Below, piece by piece: positions 37,293 through 46,102 of a DNA stretch of 64,000 nucleotides. Source of the stretch: Crossiella equi (GTDB taxonomy: Bacteria; Actinomycetota; Actinomycetes; Mycobacteriales; Pseudonocardiaceae); contig NZ_JAGIOO010000001.1 in NCBI RefSeq assembly GCF_017876755.1, positions 2,852,001 to 2,916,000 of the forward strand, written 5' to 3'. Numbering within the stretch: position 1 is the stretch's first letter; the number at the start of each line of letters is the position of its first letter. The notes under the pieces are model-generated. The model made no database searches. It saw only the letters and a program-made list of their open reading frames with translations, and was not told the origin of the DNA. The translations under genes and the position numbers were made by a program.

Positions 37293-37419
37293 ACGCCACC
37301 CAGTGTCCCACGTCCGGCCAGCGATTTCCGCTCCTGGCGCCACCGGCCGCGCGCCCTCCGCCAGCCGGGTGACGTAGGCAGGTGTACGACCAGATGAGTA
37401 GGAGGGCCGCTACCAGTCG

Positions 37420-37468
37420 TAGATACCCGGTATCTAGTCCGCCCCGGGTCATCCTCTGGATGGGCGGA
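37420..37468. promoter_or_regulatory. Two palindromes upstream of the R2lox-like gene
   Basis: TAGATACC-C-GGTATCTA (37420-37436) is a perfect 8+1+8 palindrome and is immediately followed by TCCGCCC...GGGCGGA (37438-37468) with an inner ATCC/GGAT. They lie about 105-150 bp before the GTG at 37573 and look like regulator sites or a stem in the leader. The rest of the 37293-37572 gap shows nothing else. Confidence 0.5.
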
Positions 37469-37572
37469 GCAACTACGGCCGACGACCGATGGAAACGCAG
37501 AAAAGTCACGGTTTGATAGAGGCCAAGCACCTGGGGGAAGACAGCGAATAGCGAACGGTTGGAGTCCACACA

Positions 37573-38517
37573 GTGAGCCGCTGGAGCACCCTCCTACTCG
37601 ACAACGTCTCCCTTGCCGAAATGCCCAAGCTGCCGGTCAGGGAAATCCTGACCCACGCCGTGGACCTCGCCGACCAGCGTCCGGGGCCGTACCAGCTCTA
37701 CCAGCGCTGGGAGGCGCAGAACTGGAACGCCGAGGACATCTCCTTCGACGAGGACGTGCACCACTGGCACAACGTCCTGCCCCAGCAGGGCCGCGACGCG
37801 CTGAGCGAGATGCTCTACAGCTTCGTGCTCGGTGAGTACACCGCGGTCGACCTGCTGGCCCCGATCCTGACCGCCTCCCCGGACGAGCACTCCTCGCTCT
37901 ACCTGGGCACCCAGCTGGTGGACGAGGTCCGGCACAGCTACGTGATGTTCCGTCTGGGCCGCGACCTGCTCGGCCTGCCGGAGGACCCGCGCAGCATCCT
38001 GGCCGCCGCGTGGCAGAACACCACGCCGGACCAGCACAAGGTGCACGACCTGGAGGGCGAGCTGGTCAAGGAGATCGTCGCCCACCCGACCGACTACGCC
38101 CGCTGGCTGCGCGGCGTGGCCATGTTCCACCTCATCCAGGAGGGCGTGCTCGCGGTCGCGGGACAGCGCGCGATCGTCACGATGCTGGGCGAAATGTCGG
38201 TCATGCCCGGCACGAAGACCGCATTCACCGCATTCACCCGCGACGAATCGCGTCACATCACCTACGGGCTCCACGCACTGCGGCAGGGCGTGCTCGAGGG
38301 TTATTCCAACGAAATCTGCGAGGTCGTGGAAAAGGCCGCCCCGCTGGGAATGCGAGCAATGTTCGGATACCCGGACAACCAGGGCTACGACCAGCTCGCA
38401 CTCCGCAACCTGCAGCGCTGCCTGCGCAACATCGGCATCGAGGAGAAGTTCATCGACCACGTCCTGAAGCTCTCCACCGCCGCGATCGGCCCGCAGATCC
38501 CGGCCCAGGTCGGCTGA
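37573..38517 (+). CDS. R2lox-like di-iron/Mn-Fe ferritin-fold protein
   Basis: A 314-residue member of the ribonucleotide reductase R2 superfamily, closest by motif to R2-like ligand-binding oxidases such as Rv0233. Six metal ligands can be placed: Glu88 (LGEYTAVD), Glu118 and His121 (DEVRHSY), Glu190 (HLIQEG), Glu225 and His228 (DESRH). The residues that form the Val-Tyr ether link in R2lox appear as Ala91 and Phe185. There is no Tyr four residues after His121, so it is not a tyrosyl-radical R2. GTG start with GGAG upstream. Substrate unknown. Confidence 0.82.
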   Translation: MSRWSTLLLDNVSLAEMPKLPVREILTHAVDLADQRPGPYQLYQRWEAQNWNAEDISFDEDVHHWHNVLPQQGRDALSEMLYSFVLGEYTAVDLLAPILTASPDEHSSLYLGTQLVDEVRHSYVMFRLGRDLLGLPEDPRSILAAAWQNTTPDQHKVHDLEGELVKEIVAHPTDYARWLRGVAMFHLIQEGVLAVAGQRAIVTMLGEMSVMPGTKTAFTAFTRDESRHITYGLHALRQGVLEGYSNEICEVVEKAAPLGMRAMFGYPDNQGYDQLALRNLQRCLRNIGIEEKFIDHVLKLSTAAIGPQIPAQVG

Positions 38518-38523
38518 CCACAG

Positions 38524-38542
38524 GCCGGGACCGCTCCCCGGC
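38524..38542. terminator. Small hairpin between convergent genes
   Basis: GCCGGG, seven bases, CCCGGC lies in the 25-bp gap between the R2lox-like gene stop and the quinone oxidoreductase stop. A short GC-only stem at this convergent junction is a plausible bidirectional terminator, but it is weak. Confidence 0.4.
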
Positions 38543-39460
38543 TCACGGCACCAGTACGACCCGGCCTCGGTACCCGCCCGCCGCGAGCCGCTCGTAGGCC
38601 GCGGTGACCTGGTCGAACGAGAACACCTCGGCCACGCGGACGCTGAGCTCGCCCTTCGCCACGAGGGCGGCCAGCTCCGCCAGCCGGGGGCCGTTCGCCG
38701 TGACCTGCACGAAGTGCGTGTGGATGCCCCGCTCCGCCGTCGGCACCACGTTGCCGTTGACCGCGACGAACGCCCCGCCGTCGCGGGTGGCGGCCAGGGC
38801 CTCCGCCCCGACCATCGCCGCGTCCAGCACCCCGTCCACCTGACCGTACGTGGTGAGGGACTGCCCGCGCGGGATGAACTCCGCCGCCCCGAAGCCTCGG
38901 ACGACGCCCTCGTCCGCGGCACCCGCGGTGGCCACCACCCGCAGGCCGCGGGCCTTGCCCAGCTCCACCGCGTACCCGCCGACACCGCCTGCCGCGCCGG
39001 TGACCAGCAACGACGCCCCCTCCGGCAGGGCCATCAGGTCCAGGGCCTGGTCGGCGGTCGAGGCGTTGAGCGGCAGGCTGGCCGCCTCCGGCGCGGTCAC
39101 CCCGGCCGGGAACGGCGCGAGGTGGGCCTCGGGCAGCACCGCGTACTCGGCCTGCACACCCGGGGCCCGGCCCAGCTGGTCGGACATGGCGATCACCCGG
39201 TCGCCGGGCGCGTGGCCGGTGACGCCCTCGCCCACCGCGTCGACCACGCCCGCCACGTCCCAGCCGACGCCGTAGACGGGTGCCTGGGGCAGGCGGCCCA
39301 GCTCGACGAAGAACCCGGACGCGGTCAGCAGGTCGACCGGGTTGAGCGCGACCGCCTCCACCCTGATCCGCACCTCGCCCGGCCCGGCCTCGGGCACCGG
39401 CACCTCCGCGACCTCGAGAGCTTCCGGGCCGCCGAACTCCTTGATCACAATCGCTCGCAT
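38543..39460 (-). CDS. NADP-dependent quinone oxidoreductase (MDR family)
   Basis: Zinc-free medium-chain reductase of 305 residues. The N-terminal GroES-like half has GPGEVRIRVEAVALNPVD and 'VYGVGWDVAGVVDAVGEGV'. The Rossmann half has LVTGAAGGVGGYAVELGKA. The absence of zinc ligands and the AAGGVGG motif point to a quinone-oxidoreductase-like enzyme using NADPH. It is divergently transcribed from an HxlR regulator, with a palindrome between them. The usual reading is that the regulator senses a quinone or aldehyde and controls this enzyme. Confidence 0.88.
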   Translation of the reverse strand: MRAIVIKEFGGPEALEVAEVPVPEAGPGEVRIRVEAVALNPVDLLTASGFFVELGRLPQAPVYGVGWDVAGVVDAVGEGVTGHAPGDRVIAMSDQLGRAPGVQAEYAVLPEAHLAPFPAGVTAPEAASLPLNASTADQALDLMALPEGASLLVTGAAGGVGGYAVELGKARGLRVVATAGAADEGVVRGFGAAEFIPRGQSLTTYGQVDGVLDAAMVGAEALAATRDGGAFVAVNGNVVPTAERGIHTHFVQVTANGPRLAELAALVAKGELSVRVAEVFSFDQVTAAYERLAAGGYRGRVVLVP

Positions 39461-39496
39461 ACGACGAACCTAAGGTGAGTTACTCTCTCCGAGGAA

Positions 39497-39518
39497 GTAC
39501 GCACTTCAGGGTGCGTAC
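39497..39518. promoter_or_regulatory. Operator-like palindrome between oxidoreductase and HxlR regulator
   Basis: GTACGCAC, six bases, GTGCGTAC is a perfect 8-bp inverted repeat in the 76-bp divergent intergenic region. Its position and symmetry fit a binding site for the dimeric HxlR protein that would control both genes. Confidence 0.7.
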
Positions 39519-39536
39519 CGCACGCGGAGGAGAGCC

Positions 39537-39950
39537 ATGGCCACGCAGACGGTGCGGCAGCAGCGGCTGGCGGCCCGGGCGGCCTACGACGCCTTCCTGG
39601 CGGCCTGCCCGGCCCGGAACCTGCTGGACCGGATCGCCGACAAGTGGGTGACGCTGCTGATGGGCGCGCTGGCCACCGGGCCGATGCGGTACAGCGAGCT
39701 GTCCCGGCGGCTGGCCGGGATCAGCCAGAAGATGCTCACCCAGACCCTGCGCGCGATGGAGCGCGACGGCCTGGTGACGCGCGAGGTCACGCCGTCGGTG
39801 CCGGTGCGGGTGGACTACGCGCTGACCCCGCTGGGGGTGAGCCTGCACCAGGTCGTGCGGCAGCTGAAGCTGTGGGCCGAGGCCAACATGGACGAGGTGT
39901 ACTCGGCGAACGAGGACTACGACCGGCGCGCCGCGTCCCACCAGGACTGA
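39537..39950 (+). CDS. HxlR-family transcriptional regulator
   Basis: Winged-helix regulator of 137 residues. Family hallmarks are an N-terminal Cys in FLAACPARNLLDRI, then DKWVTLLMGALATGPMRYSEL, ISQKMLTQTLRAMERDGLVTR and VRVDYALTPLG. In some members this Cys is a redox or aldehyde sensor. The ATG at 39537 follows GGAGGAGAG. The 3' end overlaps dapF by 34 bp in convergent orientation, which is a fairly long overlap. Confidence 0.92.
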   Translation: MATQTVRQQRLAARAAYDAFLAACPARNLLDRIADKWVTLLMGALATGPMRYSELSRRLAGISQKMLTQTLRAMERDGLVTREVTPSVPVRVDYALTPLGVSLHQVVRQLKLWAEANMDEVYSANEDYDRRAASHQD

Positions 39951-40759
39951 GCCAGCTCGCCGGTGGCCACCAGCTCGGCCGGGCCGGTCAGGGTGGCGCG
40001 CTGGTCCTCGACGGTGACGCGCACCTGGCCGCCGGGGATGTCCACGGTGACCTCGCCGGTGTGCTGGCCGGTCAGGTGCAGCACGGCCGCGGCGGTGGCC
40101 ACGGTGCCGGTGCCGCAGGAGCGGGTCTCGCCGACCCCGCGCTCGTGCACGCGCATGCGCAGCGCGCCGGGGGCCAGGGTCTGCACGAACTCGACGTTGA
40201 CCCCGCGTGGGAAGACCGCGGGGTCGTGGCCGGGCGCCTGGGTGAGGTCGAGGTCGGCCAGTCCGCCGTCCAGCGGGCAGACCAGGTGCGGGTTGCCGAC
40301 GTCCACGGCCACGCCCTGGTAGGTGCGGTCGCCGAGGGTGGCGCTGGAGCGGCCGAACACGGTGGCCTTGCCCATGGCCACGGTGACCGTGCCGTCGGCG
40401 TGCGCGGTCAGCGGGCGCAGCCCGGCGCGGGTGCCGATGGTGAACTCGCCGATGGCCGCCCAGCCGCGCTCGACCAGGTAGCGGGCGAACACGCGCACGC
40501 CGTTGCCGCACATCTCGGCGATGGAGCCGTCGGCGTTGCGGTAGTCCATGAACCACTCGGCGCCCTCGGTGCCGGGCGGGGCGTCGGGCAGGGCGGCGGT
40601 GCGCACCACGCGGAGCACCCCGTCGGCGCCGAGCCCGCGCTGGCGGTCGCACAGGGCCCGGACCACGGTGTCGGTCAGGTCCAGCGCGCCGTCGGGGTCG
40701 GGCAGCACCACGAAGTCGTTCTGGGTGCCGTGCGCCTTGGTGAACTCCACTCCAACCAC
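39917..40759 (-). CDS. dapF: Diaminopimelate epimerase
   Basis: Interconverts LL- and meso-diaminopimelate, supplying MurE and lysine synthesis. 280 residues. The two catalytic cysteines lie in AEMCGNGVRVFARY and SCGTGTVATAAAVLH. Other markers are HGTQNDFVVLPDPD at the N-terminus and VDVGNPHLV. The GTG start is at 40759. It follows miaA by 4 bp and belongs to the miaA-dapF-hflX neighbourhood known from mycobacteria. Confidence 0.95.
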   Translation of the reverse strand: MVGVEFTKAHGTQNDFVVLPDPDGALDLTDTVVRALCDRQRGLGADGVLRVVRTAALPDAPPGTEGAEWFMDYRNADGSIAEMCGNGVRVFARYLVERGWAAIGEFTIGTRAGLRPLTAHADGTVTVAMGKATVFGRSSATLGDRTYQGVAVDVGNPHLVCPLDGGLADLDLTQAPGHDPAVFPRGVNVEFVQTLAPGALRMRVHERGVGETRSCGTGTVATAAAVLHLTGQHTGEVTVDIPGGQVRVTVEDQRATLTGPAELVATGELAQSWWDAARRS

Positions 40760-40763
40760 CCGT

Positions 40764-41696
<933 letters not shown>

Positions 41697-41717
41697 GTCA
41701 CCAGCCTAGATCCCGGG

Positions 41718-42416
41718 TCAGACCCAGGTGGCCACGTGGTAGCCCACGCCGTAGGGACAGGCCGAGTGCAGCAGCTCCGCCGTCCACGCCCGCCCGGCGG
41801 TGGCCGCGGCCGCCGCCTGGTAGGCCGCCCGGCCGTGCGCCCACAGCTCCCGTGCCAGCTCCGGGTCCAGCTCCGCCAGCGGGGCCGGGTCGCCCGCGGC
41901 GAGGGCTCCGGCGACCACCGCGTCGAAGTCCGGGGCGCGCGGGTCCGGCGGGACCGGGGAGCGGAGCGTGAGGCGGGCGGAGGAGTCGGCCAGCACGAGC
42001 AGGCCGTGATCCCCCGGCTTGGCGGCGAGGGCTGTCCCCAGTTCGAGGCACTGCTCGGGGGTGGCGTCCGGGGCGAGCAGGTGCGCGGTCACCGAACGTG
42101 CGCCCGCGTGCGCCCTCAGCCAGCCCGCGACCAGCGCCGGAAGTGGGAGCCGGGGGTCCGGTTCGCCCTCCGGGGCGCCCAGGTCGGCGCGCACGTCGAC
42201 GCCGAAACCCAGGAAGGTGCCGTGGGAGTCGGGACCGAGCGTGGCCGGTCCGGCCTGGTCAGTGGCCAGGACGAGCCAATCGGGGGTCGCCTGGGCGAGG
42301 GTGGTCGCTGCCTGTAACGCGGCTTGGCGCAGCGGGTCGGTCTCGGCGGCGGCGCCCGTCACCAGTTCGGGCACCAGCAGGGGCGGATGGGGCGCGAACG
42401 CGACTCGGACGATCAC
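41718..42416 (-). CDS. Class III extradiol dioxygenase subunit B-like protein
   Basis: A 232-residue protein with the LigB-type fold: 'VAFAPHPPLLVPELV' carries the first metal-type His, and LLVLADSSARLTL is the inner strand. It is a conserved companion of miaA in actinobacteria. The usual second iron ligands cannot be placed with confidence, so enzyme activity is not certain. I start at the GTG at 42416; codons upstream extend into the next leader without conserved sequence. No operon partner other than miaA 21 bp downstream. Confidence 0.82.
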   Translation of the reverse strand: MIVRVAFAPHPPLLVPELVTGAAAETDPLRQAALQAATTLAQATPDWLVLATDQAGPATLGPDSHGTFLGFGVDVRADLGAPEGEPDPRLPLPALVAGWLRAHAGARSVTAHLLAPDATPEQCLELGTALAAKPGDHGLLVLADSSARLTLRSPVPPDPRAPDFDAVVAGALAAGDPAPLAELDPELARELWAHGRAAYQAAAAATAGRAWTAELLHSACPYGVGYHVATWV

Positions 42417-42631
42417 GAGCACCAAGGCTAGTGGGCCTTCCCCACGGCCGACCGAAGGCAAAGGCAAGGTCACAACCTGGCCCAGGAGTACCACCGGCCG
42501 CGCTGACCTGTTTGAATGCGGCGTCGAGGACCACAGGTGGTCCTCGTGGACGTGCACTGGCCCCGCTTGCTGCGGGGCGCCCGCGGTCAGGTACGCGGGC
42601 GAGCGAGGCGGGCAGTCGAGGAGGACCGGCG

Positions 42632-44056
42632 ATGACGGACCAGGACACGAACCTGGCGGCAGCTGCGACACCGGCGCAGCACCCTGACACGAGCGCTGCG
42701 TCGACGGACAGCGCCACGCCAGCGGAGACCGGCGCGACACCGGAGGCCACCGGCGCCACACCCGGTGACACCGGCGCGGCACCGGCCCCGACCCCGGCTG
42801 CGGTATCGGCCTCGGCGGCACCCTCGGTGCCGGTCGCGTCCGACAACCCGGGCCGCTGGGGCCGGGTGGACGCCGACGGCACCGTGTACGTGCGCACCGC
42901 CGACGGCGAGCGCTCGGTCGGGTCGTGGCAGGCGGGCGAGCCGGAGGAGGGCCTGGCGCACTTCGCCCGGCGCTTCGACGACGTGCGCACCGAGGTCGAG
43001 CTGCTGGACACCCGGCTCGGTTCCGGCGCGGGCGACCCCAAGCAGGCCCTGGCCAGCGTGCGCACGATCAAGGACAGCCTCGCCGAGGCGCACGTGGTCG
43101 GCGACCTGGTGAGCCTGGCGGCCAAGCTGGACGCCCTGCTGGCCAAGGCCGAGGTCGCGGTCGAGGCGGGCAAGGCCGCCAAGGAGGCCGCGCGGGTCGA
43201 GGCCGTCGCCAAGAAGCAGGCGCTCGTGGACGAGGCGGAGGGCATCGCCAACGACTCCACCCAGTGGAAGGTGGCCGGTGACCGGCTGCGCCAGATGCTG
43301 GACGAGTGGAAGGCCGTGCGCGGCGTCGACCGCAAGACCGACGAGCAGCTGTGGCGCCGCTTCGCCAAGGCCCGCGACGCGTTCAACCGCCGCCGCGGCT
43401 CGCACTTCGCCGACCTCGACCGCCAGCGCGCCACCGCGAAGCAGCGCAAGCAGGAGATCGTCGAGGAAGCCGAGCAGATCGCCGAGTCCTCGGACTGGGG
43501 TGACACCGCCGCCCGCTACAAGGACCTGATGACCGAGTGGAAGGCCGCGGGCCGCGCGCCCAAGGACGCCGACGACGCCCTGTGGCAGCGCTTCCGCGGT
43601 GCGCAGGACAAGTTCTTCGCCCGGCGCTCCGAGGCCTTCTCCGAGCGGGACGCCGAGTTCGGTGAGAACGCGCGCCTGAAGGAGGCCCTGCTGGCCGAGG
43701 CCGAGCAGATCGACCCCAGCACCGGCCTGGAGGGCGCCCGCGCCCAGCTGTACAAGATCCAGGAGCGCTGGGACGAGATCGGCAAGGTCCCGCGCGAGCG
43801 GGTGCGCGAGCTCGAGGGCCGCCTGCGGTCCATCGAGGAGCGGGTGCGCGGCGCGGTGGACGCGCAGTGGCGCCGTTCCGACCCCGAGGCCGAGGCGCGC
43901 GTGGCTCAGTTCCGCGAGCGGGTCGAGCAGTTCGAGGCCCAGGCCGCCAAGGCACGTTCGGCGGGCAACGACCGCAAGGCCAAGGAGGCCGAGGCCCAGG
44001 CCGCGCAGTGGCGCGAGTGGCTGGCCGCGGCCCAGGAGTCCCTCGCCAGCCGCTGA
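42632..44056 (+). CDS. DUF349 coiled-coil protein with Ala/Thr-rich N-terminus
   Basis: A 474-residue cytosolic protein. Residues 1-70 are an Ala/Thr/Pro-rich disordered region with degenerate repeats (ATPAETGATPEATGATPGDT). From about residue 130 come several DUF349 modules, each a short helical hairpin with W-K/R and LWxRF signatures: STQWKVAGDRLRQMLDEWKA, DEQLWRRFAKARDAFNRRR, 'AARYKDLMTEWKAAGR', DALWQRFRGAQDKFF. Actinobacterial homologues lie near miaA/miaB; the role is unknown. The ATG at 42632 follows GAGGAGGACC. A strong terminator follows the gene. Confidence 0.88.
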   Translation: MTDQDTNLAAAATPAQHPDTSAASTDSATPAETGATPEATGATPGDTGAAPAPTPAAVSASAAPSVPVASDNPGRWGRVDADGTVYVRTADGERSVGSWQAGEPEEGLAHFARRFDDVRTEVELLDTRLGSGAGDPKQALASVRTIKDSLAEAHVVGDLVSLAAKLDALLAKAEVAVEAGKAAKEAARVEAVAKKQALVDEAEGIANDSTQWKVAGDRLRQMLDEWKAVRGVDRKTDEQLWRRFAKARDAFNRRRGSHFADLDRQRATAKQRKQEIVEEAEQIAESSDWGDTAARYKDLMTEWKAAGRAPKDADDALWQRFRGAQDKFFARRSEAFSERDAEFGENARLKEALLAEAEQIDPSTGLEGARAQLYKIQERWDEIGKVPRERVRELEGRLRSIEERVRGAVDAQWRRSDPEAEARVAQFRERVEQFEAQAAKARSAGNDRKAKEAEAQAAQWREWLAAAQESLASR

Positions 44057-44065
44057 CCAGCTGGC

Positions 44066-44104
44066 GACAGCACCCCCGGTCCGTCTCGGGCCGGGGGTGC
44101 TGTC
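44066..44104 (+). terminator. Intrinsic-type terminator after DUF349 gene
   Basis: GACAGCACCCCCGG, eleven-base loop, CCGGGGGTGCTGTC: a perfect 14-bp GC-rich stem starting 9 bp after the stop codon. Confidence 0.85.
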
Positions 44105-44215
44105 CGTCCGGGCGGCTTGCCCCGAACGCCGCACGCACGTCACTCGGATGACCCACATCGGAAGTAGGGTCCCAGGCCGACGATTGCACTCTCTCCCGGA
44201 CCCCGGAGGTGTGCG

Positions 44216-44512
44216 ATGCCCGAGCCGGTCACCCTGACCGTCCTGGCGCTGGTGAAGGTGCTGGGCGGCAAGGCGATCCTGGCCAAGGCGGCCCTGCTGG
44301 CGGTCAAGTCCCAGGGCTTCGCCCAGGGTGCCCTGCTGGTGGCCCAGATGCTGGTCATCCTGGGCTCCGCGGCGGCCGGTCTGACCGCCGGTGAGCACGC
44401 GCGAAAAGCGTTGCGGGCAGCCGGGGAAGGCGGTTTCCCGAAGGCCGTCTCGCCGGGCCGGAAAGCGCTGCACGCCGCCGGACCGGTGTGGAAGGTCTGG
44501 CACCCGGTCTAG
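44216..44512 (+). CDS. Small membrane protein, unknown function
   Basis: A 98-residue ORF starting MPEPVTLTVLALVKVLGG with two hydrophobic stretches (residues about 5-32 and 38-60, SQGFAQGALLVAQMLVILGSA) and a basic, Pro-containing tail. Codon use fits the genome and GGAGGTGTGCG precedes the ATG. It stands alone between two strong hairpins, so it is its own transcription unit. I recognise no domain. Confidence 0.6.
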   Translation: MPEPVTLTVLALVKVLGGKAILAKAALLAVKSQGFAQGALLVAQMLVILGSAAAGLTAGEHARKALRAAGEGGFPKAVSPGRKALHAAGPVWKVWHPV

Positions 44513-44539
44513 GCGAGACCCCCTGACCAACCGGCGAGT

Positions 44540-44576
44540 CTGGCCGCGCACCTGAGCCCGTCAGGAGCGCGGCCAG
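44540..44576. terminator. Bidirectional terminator between convergent genes
   Basis: CTGGCCGCGC-A-CCTGA, loop GCCCG, TCAGG-A-GCGCGGCCAG: 15 pairs with one A-A mismatch, located between the small + strand ORF and the minus strand gene at 44713. The remaining bases to 44712 contain nothing recognisable. Confidence 0.8.
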
Positions 44577-44712
44577 GCGGCTTTCCCGGCCCGTGGCGGC
44601 CGTTGACACCCCGATTCCGCGCGTCCTGGCGTCAATGCCATGGCACAGCAGGCTTTTCCCGCCGCGTGCGGCACCGGCGTGGACGGTCCACCGATGCCGG
44701 AGCCGGAGCGGG

Positions 44713-45117
44713 TTACCGGCGGCTCCGCGCCTGCGGGTGCGCGCCGATCACCGTGATCGTGGCCTCCCCGTCCCCGGCGGCCGCCTTGGTCCCGGCCAGG
44801 GCGGTCAGCTCGGCCATGCTGATGCGCACACCGGTGAGGCCGACCGCCACGCAGGCGTGCAGCGCGTCGCGCAGGGACTCGTCCGTGACCGCCTCGATCG
44901 CGGCCAGGCCCGCCCGCAGGCGCTCGCGACGGTCCTTGCCCGCCCAGCGCAGGAACAGCAGCCCGGTGCCGAGCGGTACGAGCGCGGCCACGGCCAGGAA
45001 GAGGGCCGAGGACAGCCCCAGCAGGCCGCCCAGGTGCAGCGCCACGGCGGGCGCCAGAGTGAGGAAACCGGCGAACACGCAGGCCAAGCCGGTTGCGGTG
45101 TACCTGTCGAGGCGCAT
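44713..45117 (-). CDS. Two-helix membrane protein with cytosolic domain, unknown
   Basis: A 134-residue protein with two membrane helices in its first half (TGLACVFAGFLTLAPAVALH and SSALFLAVAALVPLGTGLLF). A soluble C-terminal half contains RRERLRAGLAAIEAVTDESL. I use the ATG at 45117 (MRLDRYTAT); an ATG at 45138 is also in frame. It lies downstream of the glutamate operon's last gene with a 79-bp gap. I do not recognise a family. Confidence 0.62.
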   Translation of the reverse strand: MRLDRYTATGLACVFAGFLTLAPAVALHLGGLLGLSSALFLAVAALVPLGTGLLFLRWAGKDRRERLRAGLAAIEAVTDESLRDALHACVAVGLTGVRISMAELTALAGTKAAAGDGEATITVIGAHPQARSRR

Positions 45118-45196
45118 GCTCCCAGGGTCGCGCGGCACTGGGCCGTTGTTAACCCGGACGGCCGTTGGTGATGCTTTCGAACCCGGCTCGTACTGC

Positions 45197-46036
45197 TTAC
45201 TTCACCGTGGGCGGGTTCGGCACCGGCGAACCGAAGCTGTCGCGGTAGAGCCCGGCCCAGCTGCCGTCCTTCATGGCGGCGGTGAGCAGCTCGACGATCC
45301 GGGCGCGCAGCACACGGTCCCGGGCGGGGATGCCCACGTGGTACCCGGGCGTGGCACCGAGGTCCACGCCGAGCACCTGGAAGCCGCCCTTCTCCGCGAC
45401 CTGGTAGCCGCGCAGGACCACGTCGTCCCCGGCGAAGGCGTCCACCGACTTCCCGCGCAGCGCCTCGGCGCAGGCGTCGCCGTTGTTCTCCTCGCGCACC
45501 CGGCCGTACCGGGTGACCCGTTCGGCCGCCCCGGAGGAGGCCACCACGCACACCGACCGCACGCCCCCGGCCCCGGTCCCGGCCCGGGTGAGCAGGGTCT
45601 GGGACACCGGCAGGTACGGCCCGACCAGCCCGACCTGCCCCTGGGCACCGGTCTTGATGCCCCCGAAGGCCAGGTCGATGTCCCCGCTCTCCACAGTGGA
45701 CAGCCGGGTGGCCGCGGTGGTGCTCCGGAACCGCACCGAGTCCTTGGGCAGCCCGAACCCGGTGGCCAGCAGCTCGGCCACCTTCATGTCGAACCCGCTG
45801 TGCCTGCCCGCGTCCTGGTCGTAGCGGCTGACCCCGGCCAGGTTGTCCGCCACGCCGACCACCATGCGGCCGCGCGCCTTGATCTTGTCGATCGTGGGCG
45901 ACCCGCTGGCCTGCTCGGACGTGCTGACCGGGGCCGAGGAGCTGGTCTCCCCGCCGGGCCCTGGCTCGGGCGCCGGGTCGTCGCCGCAGGCGGTCAGGAC
46001 GAGGAGACAGGCCAGGCCCGCGATGGCGATCCGCAC
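45197..46036 (-). CDS. Amino-acid-binding lipoprotein, second binding protein of the glutamate locus
   Basis: Family 3 solute-binding protein of 279 residues: lipobox LLVLTAC, a Ser/Thr/Pro linker, then 'IDKIKARGRMVVGVADN', SGFDMKVAELLATGFGL and GDIDLAFGGI. The ligand is probably a polar amino acid. It follows gluD after a hairpin, in the same direction, and differs clearly from GluB (47785). It may widen the ligand range of the same permease pair. Confidence 0.88.
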   Translation of the reverse strand: MRIAIAGLACLLVLTACGDDPAPEPGPGGETSSSAPVSTSEQASGSPTIDKIKARGRMVVGVADNLAGVSRYDQDAGRHSGFDMKVAELLATGFGLPKDSVRFRSTTAATRLSTVESGDIDLAFGGIKTGAQGQVGLVGPYLPVSQTLLTRAGTGAGGVRSVCVVASSGAAERVTRYGRVREENNGDACAEALRGKSVDAFAGDDVVLRGYQVAEKGGFQVLGVDLGATPGYHVGIPARDRVLRARIVELLTAAMKDGSWAGLYRDSFGSPVPNPPTVK

Positions 46037-46051
46037 CCGGCCAGCCTAACG

Positions 46052-46090
46052 CCAGCGGGCCCGCCTCCAGGTGGAGACGGGCCCGGCTGG
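46052..46090 (-). terminator. Hairpin after gluD
   Basis: CCAGCGGGCCCGCCTCC pairs with GGAGACGGGCCCGGCTGG around a short loop with one or two mismatches, 13 bp after the gluD stop on the minus strand. It probably ends or attenuates gluABCD before the extra binding-protein gene. Confidence 0.7.
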
Positions 46091-46102
46091 GGGTCGAGAC
46101 GA

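Noticed and set aside
37573-38517. Class I ribonucleotide reductase small subunit
   Set aside because: The radical tyrosine position is absent (Met at four residues after His121), the length is short for NrdB/NrdF and no large subunit gene is nearby; R2lox-like fits better.
45165-45185. GGGTTCGAAAGC, similar to a tRNA T-arm
   Set aside because: Surrounding bases do not form a cloverleaf and there is no CCA or anticodon loop.
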